A stretch of 11,011 nt of DNA, from assembly GCA_937954195.1 (NCBI GenBank), contig CALFYR010000467.1, positions 1-11,011 on the forward strand. Direction: 5' to 3'. Below the pieces are notes generated by a model. The model did not search any database. It saw only the letters and a program-made list of their open reading frames with translations, and was not told the DNA's origin. Below are positions 1 to 5,894 of this stretch, piece by piece. The first letter of the stretch is position 1; every line of letters starts with the position of its first letter. The position numbers were made by a program, and so were the translations under genes. The stretch comes from an uncultured Dehalococcoidia bacterium (lineage in GTDB: Bacteria; Chloroflexota; Dehalococcoidia; Tepidiformales; Tepidiformaceae).

Positions 1-1
1 C

Positions 2-256
2 GCAGAGCTGACGAAGCATCTTGCCGCGCTCACCACTGAGGACATCGCGAAGCCCCTGAAGTTCGGCGGCGATTCCAAGCGCCCGCCAGCCGAAGTCGTG
101 CTCGGTCAGTACCTCCAGGGCTGGTGCAAGCACGACCCCATGCACGCGCTCGACATGTCCCGGGCAATCCCCGACCGCATCACGCCCGCCATCCAGGAGT
201 GGTTCAACGACCCGGTCGTTCAGGGCTACAACCGGATGATGAACCGGCCGGCATGA
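2..256 (+). CDS. DinB-like four-helix-bundle protein, C-terminal part
   Basis: This is the end of a gene that begins left of the window; 84 residues are visible before a TGA stop. The fragment contains a helix with a Lys-His-Asp-Pro-Met-His-Ala-Leu-Asp-Met stretch (about residues 46-55 of the fragment), which resembles the last histidine-bearing helix of the DinB/YfiT metal-binding superfamily. Members of that family are putative metal-dependent hydrolases or thiol-dependent transferases, but no reaction can be assigned from this piece. The stop overlaps the start of the next gene as ATGA, so the two are probably translated together. The DinB call is a family resemblance by eye only; it could be another small helical protein. 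Confidence 0.5.
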   Translation, partial: AELTKHLAALTTEDIAKPLKFGGDSKRPPAEVVLGQYLQGWCKHDPMHALDMSRAIPDRITPAIQEWFNDPVVQGYNRMMNRPA

Positions 257-1116
257 GCGGCTTTCGCGTCTCGCCTCCGAAGGTGTTCCCGCAGGCGACC
301 CGCGCGGCGAAGCCGCCGCTCGATGCGGCAGGCAGCGCCGATGCTTACCGGCAAACGACCTTCGTCCTCGGCGACGACGTAGAACTGGTCCTTGAGGGCC
401 TCCGCCTCGAAGCTGCCATCGCCGAAGCCTCCAGCGGCGCCAAATTTCGCAAGCAGGTCACCGCTTCTGCGATGGCGCTCTGGTCTCGCTCGTGGCTCTC
501 CCGTCTCGATGCGCTCCACGCCGTTGAATGGGGCAACTACACAGCGGCGATTACGCTCGTCCGTGCCGCTGCTGACTACCAGGCGGCAATGCTCTACCTG
601 CTTCGAACCGGCGCCGCGGAGTGGGACGAGTGGCTCGATGCTGGCGGTATCCAGCTCGCGCCGGCCGATCACGCAACGGAATTCCGTCTCCACGCCTTCC
701 GCGCCGCCGAAGTCCTCGCCGCCCATGACGTCCTTGGCCCGATCTACCGCACGTCGACTGACCTCTCCCTGTCCCACTTCGGATCGACACTTCTGTTCGC
801 GGGCGCCGAATCCGATCCCGCGCGCATCGCCGTAACCTTCGGCGATCGAGACTTCCACGTCGGCCTCGCGGAAGTTCACCTTGGCTGGCTGCTGCAGCTC
901 GGGTCTGCCGTCCTTACCGATACCGCAGAGTTTCCGGTTGCCTTCGCCGCACCCGAAGGCGAAGCCACGACAGCCTGGATCGAACGGGCCGAGCGTGCGT
1001 GCGGCCGCCGTGATCGATGCAGGGTCGAGACCGTCGATCGTGACGGGATGAAGCGGTACCTGGTCCACAACTGGCGTCGCGAACCGCGTTCCGCCGCGAA
1101 GAAACTCCTCCTCTAG
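253..1116 (+). CDS. Unrecognised helical protein, 287 aa
   Basis: I do not recognise this protein. The ATG at 253 overlaps the stop of the upstream DinB-like gene (ATGA); this start is preferred over the in-frame ATG at 124, which would lie inside the upstream gene. No signal peptide or clear membrane segment is visible. Residues about 40-120 look like long amphipathic helices rich in Ala, Leu and Arg, with a conserved-looking segment around Asn95-Tyr109. Residues 140-180 hold several His residues (140, 147, 158, 175). The C-terminal 40 residues are basic and contain Cys250 and Cys256. The helical hairpin loosely recalls proteins of the DUF5677 type, but this is weak. The overlap suggests that it works with the DinB-like protein. 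Confidence 0.8.
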   Translation: MSGFRVSPPKVFPQATRAAKPPLDAAGSADAYRQTTFVLGDDVELVLEGLRLEAAIAEASSGAKFRKQVTASAMALWSRSWLSRLDALHAVEWGNYTAAITLVRAAADYQAAMLYLLRTGAAEWDEWLDAGGIQLAPADHATEFRLHAFRAAEVLAAHDVLGPIYRTSTDLSLSHFGSTLLFAGAESDPARIAVTFGDRDFHVGLAEVHLGWLLQLGSAVLTDTAEFPVAFAAPEGEATTAWIERAERACGRRDRCRVETVDRDGMKRYLVHNWRREPRSAAKKLLL

Positions 1117-1131
1117 ACCCGCCCTAACCGC

Positions 1132-1146
1132 ACAACGTTGTAGCAT
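1132..1146. promoter_or_regulatory. Palindrome and -10-like box before the lipoprotein gene
   Basis: A perfect 10-bp palindrome, ACAACGTTGT (1132-1141), touches a TAGCAT hexamer (1141-1146) that lies 8 nt before the ATG at 1155. No Shine-Dalgarno is present between the box and the ATG, so the mRNA may start at or within a few bases of the start codon. No convincing -35 is seen. The palindrome could be an operator. This is inferred from spacing only. Confidence 0.35.
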
Positions 1147-1154
1147 TTGCCCCC

Positions 1155-1616
1155 ATGCGACGACTTCTCTTGCTTTTCGCGTGCGCCATCCCCGTGGCGT
1201 TCACGATCGCCTGTAGTGGCGGAGACGATGACGACGACGCCACCACCACCCCGGCCCTGACCCCCGGCACCGGGAACGACGAGGATTACCTGCGCGCTAT
1301 CTGCGTCGGGACATCGAACTTCTCGAATGCTCTCCTGAGTGCCACTTCAGTCGACGAGATTCGCGACGTGGTTCAGGAGTTCGCCGACGAAATGCGCGCC
1401 CTCAACCCGCCGGCCGACCTCACCGAGTACAACCAGCAGTTCGTGGCCTACCTGGAAGCCGCCGCCGAAGGCGATCCGACGTCGCTGGTCACCACCTCCC
1501 CACCCGAACCCGCCGATGACGTGCGCCGCCGCATGGCCGCTCTCGAGCCAACCATCGATGAATGCCGCGACCCGACGTTCTTTTCCCGGGACGAGGACGA
1601 AACACCTACCCCGTGA
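1155..1616 (+). CDS. Small lipoprotein of unknown function
   Basis: The 153-residue product begins with two arginines and a hydrophobic stretch (residues 4-19) ending in a lipobox, Thr-Ile-Ala-Cys, with Cys20 as the predicted lipidated residue. The Cys is followed by Ser-Gly-Gly, five aspartates and a Thr/Pro-rich linker to about residue 40. The mature domain (about 43-140) is mostly helical and has one cysteine near each end (Cys50, Cys137), which may form a disulfide in this exported protein. The tail is acidic and ends in Thr-Pro-Thr-Pro. It should sit on the outer face of the cytoplasmic membrane. I cannot name a function. The start has no Shine-Dalgarno and lies just behind a -10-like box. 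It ends 71 bp before ilvE and has the same strand. Confidence 0.85.
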   Translation: MRRLLLLFACAIPVAFTIACSGGDDDDDATTTPALTPGTGNDEDYLRAICVGTSNFSNALLSATSVDEIRDVVQEFADEMRALNPPADLTEYNQQFVAYLEAAAEGDPTSLVTTSPPEPADDVRRRMAALEPTIDECRDPTFFSRDEDETPTP

Positions 1617-1642
1617 TTCGCCGTTCAACGGAGATCGCGGGC

Positions 1643-1648
1643 TATACT
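1643..1648 (+). promoter_or_regulatory. Likely -10 box for ilvE
   Basis: TATACT matches the TATAAT consensus at five of six positions and is an unusually AT-rich word in this GC-rich DNA. It predicts a transcript start near 1655 and a leader of about 33 nt that holds a short CCGGA-CCC-TCCGG inverted repeat (1659-1671) and the Shine-Dalgarno AGAGGAG just before the ATG. A well-spaced -35 is not evident, so the box is tentative. Confidence 0.45.
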
Positions 1649-1687
1649 GAACCCCATACCGGACCCTCCGGCACTCAGAGGAGCACC

Positions 1688-2614
1688 ATGCCGACACCGT
1701 ACGCGTACTTCCAGGGCAATATCGTCCCGCTCAGCGAGGCGAAACTCGGGGTCATGACCCACGCCTTCAACTACGGTACGGCGGTATTCGAAGGCATCCG
1801 GGGCAACTGGAACGAAGAAGACCAGACGACGTACCTCTTCCGCCTTCGCGAGCACTTTGAGCGCCTCGGTCAGAGTTCGAAGATCCTCACCCTCCAGATG
1901 CACGACACCGTCGATCGACTCTGCGAAATCGCGGTGGAACTCGTCGAACGCAGCGGATTCACCGAGGACGTCTACCTCCGCCCGATGGTGTACCTCTCCA
2001 GCGAGCAGCTCGGCGTCCGCCTCCATAACCTCGAGAGCGACACGCTCATCTTCCTGACACCGTTCCCCGCGTACCTTCCCGAAACCGCCCGCTGCCACAC
2101 CAGCACCTGGCGCCGCGTGCAGGACACCGGCATCCCGCCGCGCGCGAAAGTTACCGGCATCTACGTGAATAGCGCCCTGGCGAAGACTGAGGCCAACCTC
2201 AACGGCTTCGACGAGGCGATCATGCTCAACGAGAACGGTCACGTCTCGGAAGGCAGCGGCGAGAACATTTTCATGATCCGCGATGGCAAGCTCATCACGC
2301 CCACGCCGGCCGATAACGTCCTTGAGGGCATCACCGCCAAGAGCGTCATCGAACTCGCCAGCAACGAACTCGGCGTCGAGCTGGTCCAGCGCGAAATCGA
2401 CCGCACCGAGCTCTACATCGCCGATGAGGTGTTCATGACCGGTACCGCGGCCCACCTGACGCCTATCGTCGAAATTGACCGGCGCGCTGTTGGCACCGGG
2501 CGGCCCGGTCCGATTACCAGCAAGCTGAGCGACCTCTTCTACGACTGCATCCGAGGCAAAAGCGAGAAGTACAGGAATTGGTGCACCCCGGCACGCGCGC
2601 GCGTCGCAAGCTAG
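1688..2614 (+). CDS. ilvE: Branched-chain-amino-acid aminotransferase
   Basis: Fold-type IV PLP aminotransferase of 308 residues, the usual length for IlvE (about 300-310). It transfers the amino group between glutamate and the 2-oxo acids of leucine, isoleucine and valine in the cytoplasm. Visible marks are the N-terminal Phe-Asn-Tyr-Gly-Thr-Ala-Val-Phe-Glu-Gly-Ile-Arg (27-38), the PLP lysine in Arg-Ala-Lys-Val-Thr-Gly (Lys154), the Ser-Glu-Gly-Ser-Gly-Glu-Asn-Ile-Phe cofactor-binding block (187-195), and Gly-Thr-Ala-Ala-His (252-256) near the phosphate site. The ATG at 1688 has a strong AGAGGAG Shine-Dalgarno 4-5 nt upstream and begins at the family N-terminus; the in-frame upstream extension lacks this. 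The 3' end overlaps the next gene by about 34 nt. D-amino-acid transaminase or ADC lyase are related folds, but the motif set favours a BCAT. Confidence 0.95.
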   Translation: MPTPYAYFQGNIVPLSEAKLGVMTHAFNYGTAVFEGIRGNWNEEDQTTYLFRLREHFERLGQSSKILTLQMHDTVDRLCEIAVELVERSGFTEDVYLRPMVYLSSEQLGVRLHNLESDTLIFLTPFPAYLPETARCHTSTWRRVQDTGIPPRAKVTGIYVNSALAKTEANLNGFDEAIMLNENGHVSEGSGENIFMIRDGKLITPTPADNVLEGITAKSVIELASNELGVELVQREIDRTELYIADEVFMTGTAAHLTPIVEIDRRAVGTGRPGPITSKLSDLFYDCIRGKSEKYRNWCTPARARVAS

Positions 2615-3516
2615 AGCCGGTCGCCTTCAGGCCCCCGCGCGCACTCGGCGTCATCGTCGGGGGCGGGCTCATGGCATGGGCGTTCGTCGCGGCGTTTGTC
2701 ACCGCAAACATCGCCGTCGATTCGGGCGCGGAGTTCAAAACGTTCCTGGCGTGGGTTGTTGTCGCCCTTTTCGTCGTGCTCGGCCTCGCCTTCGCGAACT
2801 GGACGTACAGTGTCCTCTCGCTCTCCTATCTCATCGACCGCGATACCCTCACCATCCGCTGGGGCTTCCGGCAGGTCGTCGTCCCAATCGATGCGATCCA
2901 GCGCATGGTGCCGGGACGCACGCTCGATGTAGCAAAAGTTGATGGCCTGAACTGGTGGGGTTGCCACGTCGGCTCGGCCGATGTGAAGCGCATGGGTTAC
3001 ACGCTGTTCTACTCCACGCACTCCAACCCCGAAGAACTGCTCTACCTGGTGACCAACGCCGAGGCCTATGCGCTCACCGTGCTCGACCAGGCTGCGTTCG
3101 CTGAGGAGATCCAGGCGCGCGCCGCGCTCGGCCCGGTCGAACCACACGTCCAGCGCTCAGAATCCACCGGTCTCGCCGCGCTGCCCTTCTGGCGGGACCA
3201 TGTGGCCCTGGTGGCGGCGGGGCTCGGCGCGGTCGCATGCGCCGTTCTTGGCGGCTACGTTTTCGCGAGCTATCCCGGCCTGCCCCAGGTGGTCGAACTC
3301 AGCTTCCCCGCACTCGGTGGCGTGGTCCGCGTCGGCGACAAGGCCGAACTGCTGCGCATCGTCTACCTCGGGGTTGGCATCCTGGCTATCAATACGGTCG
3401 CCGGCGTGGCTCTCCACGCCATGGAACGCGCCGCCGGGCTCTGGCTGGTCGCAAGCTCAGGCATCCTCCAGGTCATCCTCCTTGGAGCAGCCCTGGTCGC
3501 GTTCGGTCGGGCCTGA
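2581..3516 (+). CDS. Five-helix membrane protein with bacterial PH-like domain
   Basis: The 311-residue product has two N-terminal membrane segments (about 21-41 and 54-74), a soluble domain of about 100 residues, and three C-terminal membrane segments (about 207-228, 258-280, 286-308). The soluble part begins Tyr-Leu-Ile-Asp-Arg-Asp-Thr-Leu-Thr-Ile-Arg-Trp-Gly and continues Val-Val-Val-Pro-Ile-Asp-Ala-Ile, the pattern seen at the start of bacterial PH (bPH-type) domains in membrane proteins of unknown role. GTG at 2581 is chosen because AGGA at 2573-2576 is better placed for it than for the TTG at 2578. Either start lies inside the end of ilvE, so translation is probably coupled. The function is unknown; the link to ilvE may be only positional. 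The topology is read from hydrophobicity by eye. Confidence 0.85.
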   Translation: MHPGTRARRKLEPVAFRPPRALGVIVGGGLMAWAFVAAFVTANIAVDSGAEFKTFLAWVVVALFVVLGLAFANWTYSVLSLSYLIDRDTLTIRWGFRQVVVPIDAIQRMVPGRTLDVAKVDGLNWWGCHVGSADVKRMGYTLFYSTHSNPEELLYLVTNAEAYALTVLDQAAFAEEIQARAALGPVEPHVQRSESTGLAALPFWRDHVALVAAGLGAVACAVLGGYVFASYPGLPQVVELSFPALGGVVRVGDKAELLRIVYLGVGILAINTVAGVALHAMERAAGLWLVASSGILQVILLGAALVAFGRA

Positions 3517-3519
3517 TTC

Positions 3520-3547
3520 TGGTGCGGGTAGCGCACCAACGCGCTAC
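3520..3547 (+). other. Two overlapping, mutually exclusive hairpins before the tRNA
   Basis: Hairpin A has 7-bp arms, TGGTGCG (3520-3526) and CGCACCA (3532-3538), with a 5-nt loop. Hairpin B has 7-bp arms, GTAGCGC (3528-3534) and GCGCTAC (3541-3547), with a 6-nt loop. Both are perfect, share bases 3528-3538, and cannot form together. No T-run follows, so neither is a standard intrinsic terminator. They lie between the stop of the membrane protein and the tRNA. Confidence 0.6.
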
Positions 3548-3550
3548 GAT
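3545..3550 (+). promoter_or_regulatory. Possible -10 box for tRNA-Arg
   Basis: TACGAT lies 13 nt before the first base of the tRNA, placing a transcript start near 3557 and a 5' leader of about seven bases for RNase P to remove. The same hexamer precedes the dehydratase gene on the other strand. No clear -35 is seen and the box overlaps the 3' arm of a hairpin, so this is tentative. Confidence 0.3.
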
Positions 3551-3563
3551 GAAAGACCGGTAC

Positions 3564-3638
3564 GCCCCCGTAGCTCAGCGGATAGAGTGTCGGCCTCCGG
3601 AGCCGAAGGCCCAGGTTCGAGTCCTGGCGGGGGTACCA
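3564..3638 (+). tRNA. tRNA-Arg (anticodon CCG)
   Basis: All four stems can be folded by hand. The acceptor stem GCCCCCG (3564-3570) pairs with CGGGGGT (3628-3634), with one G-T closing pair. The D stem is GCTC/GAGT, the anticodon stem TCGGC/GCCGA encloses loop CTCCGGA with anticodon CCG at 3597-3599, and the T arm is CCAGG-TTCGAGT-CCTGG. The discriminator is A and the CCA end is encoded (3636-3638). It reads CGG arginine codons, which should be frequent in DNA this rich in G and C. The gene ends one base before the stop codon of the convergent dehydratase gene. Confidence 0.97.
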
Positions 3639-4622
3639 TCAGCTTTCGCCGGCGAGGATTTCGGCGAGTACCGCGCCATCCACGTTTCCCCCGCTCACGA
3701 TGCATCCCACCCGCTTCGCGCCGAGGTCTCCCAGCGCGCCGCTCATGATTGCCGCGGCCGGGATTGCTCCCGTTGGTTCCACCACCGTTTTCATCCGGAG
3801 CGCCATGAACCTCGTGGCCTCCCGGATCGCGTCGTCCGTTACTGTCACCACCTCAGCGCCAAGCGCACGAATCACGGCGAACGTGTGCACGCCGGGCTGT
3901 CGCGTCCGAACCCCGTCCGCGATGGTGGTGGGAGGGTCGATCAGCACGCGCTCGCCCGTCGCAAGGCTCTGCACCCAGTCGTCCGCGCCGACGGGTTCCA
4001 CGCCAACCACCCGCGCTGTTGGACATAATGCTCGAACTGCTGTGATGGTCCCGGAGAGCAAGCCGCCCCCTCCCAATGGCGTCACGACGACATCAAGCGG
4101 GCCACATTCCTCGATGAGCTCCTTCGCCGCCGTTCCCTGCCCGGCCATGATGTGCGGGTCATCGAAGCTCGGCACGATGTGGGCTCCGGTTTCCCGGGCG
4201 AACGCCGCGGCCGCATCGTCCGGTTTCACGGCAAGGCGGTCGAAGAAGCGCACCTCCGCGCCGTAGCCGCGCGTTGCGGCAATTTTCGCCGCGGGCGCGT
4301 CGGTGGGCATCAGGATGGTCGCTCGAATCCCCAGGATGCGCGCCGCCAGCGCCACACCCTGCGCGTGATTCCCTGAGGAAGCAGCCACCACCCCGCCGCC
4401 GCGCGCGCCAGCCTCAAGCCGCACCAGGTGGTTGTATGCGCCCCTGAACTTGAACGCCCCCACCCGCTGATAGTTCTCGCACTTGAAGAACACCTCGGTG
4501 CCAGGGCCGGCCAGGGCGTTCAGCGTCCTCGACGTGAGTACGGGCGTGCGGTTCGCCACGCCGGCAAGGCGCTCAGCCGCCGAAACCACGTCGGCGTACG
4601 TAATCGGCAGGTCAGATGTCAT
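3639..4622 (-). CDS. PLP-dependent threonine/serine dehydratase
   Basis: Fold-type II PLP enzyme of 327 residues that should deaminate L-threonine to 2-oxobutyrate, and/or L-serine to pyruvate, in the cytoplasm. Marks are Gly-Ala-Phe-Lys-Phe-Arg-Gly-Ala with Schiff-base Lys58, Ser-Ser-Gly-Asn-His (82-86), the glycine-rich phosphate loop Gly-Gly-Gly-Gly-Leu-Leu-Ser-Gly (184-191) and Ser-Gly-Gly-Asn (310-313). The length matches TdcB or serine-racemase-like proteins; the C-terminal ACT-like regulatory domain of biosynthetic IlvA is absent, so isoleucine feedback is not expected. ATG at 4622 fits the family N-terminus; an ATG further out at 4736 would give an unrelated extension crossing the divergent gene. 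No Shine-Dalgarno is present and a TACGAT box lies 7 nt upstream. Threonine dehydratase, serine racemase and 3-hydroxyaspartate ammonia-lyase cannot be separated by eye. Confidence 0.9.
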   Translation of the reverse strand: MTSDLPITYADVVSAAERLAGVANRTPVLTSRTLNALAGPGTEVFFKCENYQRVGAFKFRGAYNHLVRLEAGARGGGVVAASSGNHAQGVALAARILGIRATILMPTDAPAAKIAATRGYGAEVRFFDRLAVKPDDAAAAFARETGAHIVPSFDDPHIMAGQGTAAKELIEECGPLDVVVTPLGGGGLLSGTITAVRALCPTARVVGVEPVGADDWVQSLATGERVLIDPPTTIADGVRTRQPGVHTFAVIRALGAEVVTVTDDAIREATRFMALRMKTVVEPTGAIPAAAIMSGALGDLGAKRVGCIVSGGNVDGAVLAEILAGES

Positions 4623-4629
4623 GTCGCGG

Positions 4630-4635
4630 ATCGTA
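4630..4635 (-). promoter_or_regulatory. -10-like box for the dehydratase (leaderless)
   Basis: Read on the minus strand, TACGAT ends 7 nt before the ATG at 4622, so transcription would start at or one base from the start codon. There is no Shine-Dalgarno. A short GTAA-CGT-TTAC inverted repeat (4633-4643) overlaps the box. The -35 region is weak. Confidence 0.4.
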
Positions 4636-4649
4636 ACGTTTACTCCCGA

Positions 4650-4678
4650 TTGGCACTGAGCAGCCGCTCCCGTAGCGT
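4650..4678 (+). promoter_or_regulatory. Possible promoter of the lysozyme-like gene
   Basis: TTGGCA (4650-4655, five of six to the -35 consensus) is followed after 17 nt by TAGCGT (4673-4678), a poor -10. An overlapping TATGCT (4678-4683) is a better -10 word but sits 22 nt from the TTGGCA. Either would start the transcript within about 20 nt of the ATG at 4701. The 78-bp gap is shared with the divergent dehydratase. Confidence 0.3.
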
Positions 4679-4700
4679 ATGCTTCGCTCACGCGCACACC

Positions 4701-5543
4701 ATGCACCAGTACGAATTCCCGTACGAATCGCCGCACTTCTTCCGCCGCATCACCATGTTGGCGTTACTTTTGCTCGGCCTTGCTGGCCTCGTAGTCACCA
4801 TCGGAGCCGCCCTTGGCATCCCGCCGATGGCCGCGCTGGCTTCGTCCAATGAACCGGGTGATTGGGAGTTCGCCGACGGTGCGTCGGAGGAGCTCCGCAC
4901 CATCGCGATGCAGGTCTGCGGCGCCGAAGCCCTCGCCCTCAGTTTCACCGGTACCGAATCCGAAGAGGCACGCAAGGCCCAGGTGCTCACGGTCATCGGC
5001 GAATACAAGGCGGCCGAGCAGGCCTACAACCAGCGCGTCCGCTCGCTTGTCGCCTCCGGCAGTGCTCGGCCCGGTTCGGTGGAATCGAAGGCCCTGCCGC
5101 TCGACCTGGCGAAAGCGACCTATTGCCTTCGCACCGAGAAGTCGCTGCCGCTGGCCACCCCCACACCCGAACTCTCCGCGTTGCCTCCGCTCGCCGGATG
5201 GGGCTCCCGCGTCCACCGCCTGTCGGTTGAGGAGCTCGACCATTACGCGGCCGTGGCTGGCTGGCCGAACGAGCCGGGCTGGTGGCCCGAAATGCGCGCC
5301 ATCGTCATCTGCGAATCCGGCGGCAACATCTTCGCCCACAACACGAGTGACCCGCATGGCGGCAGCTGGGGGCTTGCCCAGCTCAACGGCCGCTACCACT
5401 TCGACCGCGCCGGCGAGGATTTCGAACAGCGATTCGACCCGGTGGTGAACCTGCGCACGGCGCTCTGGCTTCGCACCGCACGCGGGCACTTTGGTGGCGG
5501 CGGCGGCTGGAAACTCTGCTCCGACCTTCTCGGGATAAACTAG
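4701..5543 (+). CDS. Secreted or membrane-anchored lysozyme-like (SLT) transglycosylase
   Basis: The 280-residue protein has a 17-residue cytoplasmic start, a hydrophobic segment (about 19-40), and an Ala-Leu-Ala site near residue 47 where a signal peptidase could cut; otherwise it is a signal anchor. Residues 55-150 are a helical, charged region with two Cys (73, 142), followed by a Pro/Thr linker. The C-terminal 100 residues are a lysozyme-fold domain: Ile-Cys-Glu-Ser-Gly-Gly-Asn with probable catalytic Glu205, then Gly-Ser-Trp-Gly-Leu-Ala-Gln-Leu-Asn (221-229), and a closing Gly-Trp-Lys-Leu-Cys. Such enzymes cleave the glycan strands of peptidoglycan outside the membrane. The ATG at 4701 has no Shine-Dalgarno; an in-frame extension further upstream overlaps the divergent gene and has no membrane logic. 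A pure resuscitation-factor or phage lysozyme role cannot be excluded. Confidence 0.85.
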   Translation: MHQYEFPYESPHFFRRITMLALLLLGLAGLVVTIGAALGIPPMAALASSNEPGDWEFADGASEELRTIAMQVCGAEALALSFTGTESEEARKAQVLTVIGEYKAAEQAYNQRVRSLVASGSARPGSVESKALPLDLAKATYCLRTEKSLPLATPTPELSALPPLAGWGSRVHRLSVEELDHYAAVAGWPNEPGWWPEMRAIVICESGGNIFAHNTSDPHGGSWGLAQLNGRYHFDRAGEDFEQRFDPVVNLRTALWLRTARGHFGGGGGWKLCSDLLGIN

Positions 5544-5570
5544 GCCCAACTTGTTCCCGGGAGGGTTCCC

Positions 5571-5894
5571 GTGTTTATCGCGATGAATCAGTTCAAAGTC
5601 GCCGAAGGCCGCGAGACGGATTTCGAGACCGGCTGGCGCACCCGTGAGTCCTATCTCCAGGAAGTGCCCGGTTTCGTCCATTTCGCGCTCTTGAAGGGCG
5701 ATGAGCAGGGCGATTACGTTTCGCACACCATCTGGCAATCGCGGGATGCATTCCTCGCGTGGGCGCAGTCTGAGGCCTTCCGCAAGGCCCACGGCGGCGG
5801 CATGGGCGAAGGCATCATCGAAGGGCATCCCCGGGCGCGTTTCTACGACGCAGTGCTGACCGAGGGCGCCCCCATCACCACAGCCCATGGCTGA
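5571..5894 (+). CDS. IsdG/HmoA-family heme-degrading monooxygenase (ABM domain)
   Basis: A 107-residue dimeric alpha-beta barrel (ABM) protein, the family's usual size. From memory of Staphylococcus IsdG, the heme-degrading triad is an Asn near the N-terminus and a Trp and His ten residues apart; here Asn6, Trp64 and His74 match in position and spacing, inside the segment Trp-Ala-Gln-Ser-Glu-Ala-Phe-Arg-Lys-Ala-His. This supports heme cleavage with release of iron in the cytoplasm rather than a generic quinol monooxygenase. GTG at 5571 is chosen because GGGAGGG (5559-5565) lies 5 nt upstream and the start aligns Asn6 with the family; ATG at 5583 would delete part of the first strand. Its stop overlaps the methyltransferase start by 8 nt. 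It lies 27 bp behind the lysozyme-like gene. Confidence 0.85.
   Translation: MFIAMNQFKVAEGRETDFETGWRTRESYLQEVPGFVHFALLKGDEQGDYVSHTIWQSRDAFLAWAQSEAFRKAHGGGMGEGIIEGHPRARFYDAVLTEGAPITTAHG

Noticed and set aside
226..1146. A 306-codon open frame on the minus strand
   Set aside because: It is antisense to the 287-residue protein. The plus-strand gene has an ATGA junction with its neighbour and a more protein-like composition.
1659..1671. Attenuator or riboswitch in the ilvE leader
   Set aside because: Only a 5-bp stem with a 3-nt loop is present, with no T-run, leader peptide or T-box element.
3639..3720. Integration site at the tRNA 3' end
   Set aside because: No integrase, repeat of the tRNA end, or mobile gene is visible; the next base already belongs to the dehydratase stop.
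3237..4028. A plus-strand frame across the membrane protein, tRNA and dehydratase
   Set aside because: It spans a tRNA and two convincing genes, and its product is Arg/Pro/His-rich noise.
4428..4700. N-terminal extension of the lysozyme-like protein
   Set aside because: It would lie antisense to the dehydratase gene and put the signal segment over 100 residues into the protein. ATG 4701 places the hydrophobic segment normally.
4701..4770. Twin-arginine signal in the lysozyme-like protein
   Set aside because: Arg-Arg is present, but the following Ile-Thr-Met does not fit the Tat consensus.
5554..5570. Hairpin that hides the Shine-Dalgarno of the heme monooxygenase
   Set aside because: GGGAGGG is flanked by CCC on both sides, but the possible stems are only 3-4 bp and are expected by chance in such sequence.
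4764..5888. A 374-codon open frame on the minus strand
   Set aside because: It mirrors the lysozyme-like and heme monooxygenase genes, which carry catalytic motifs in the other direction.
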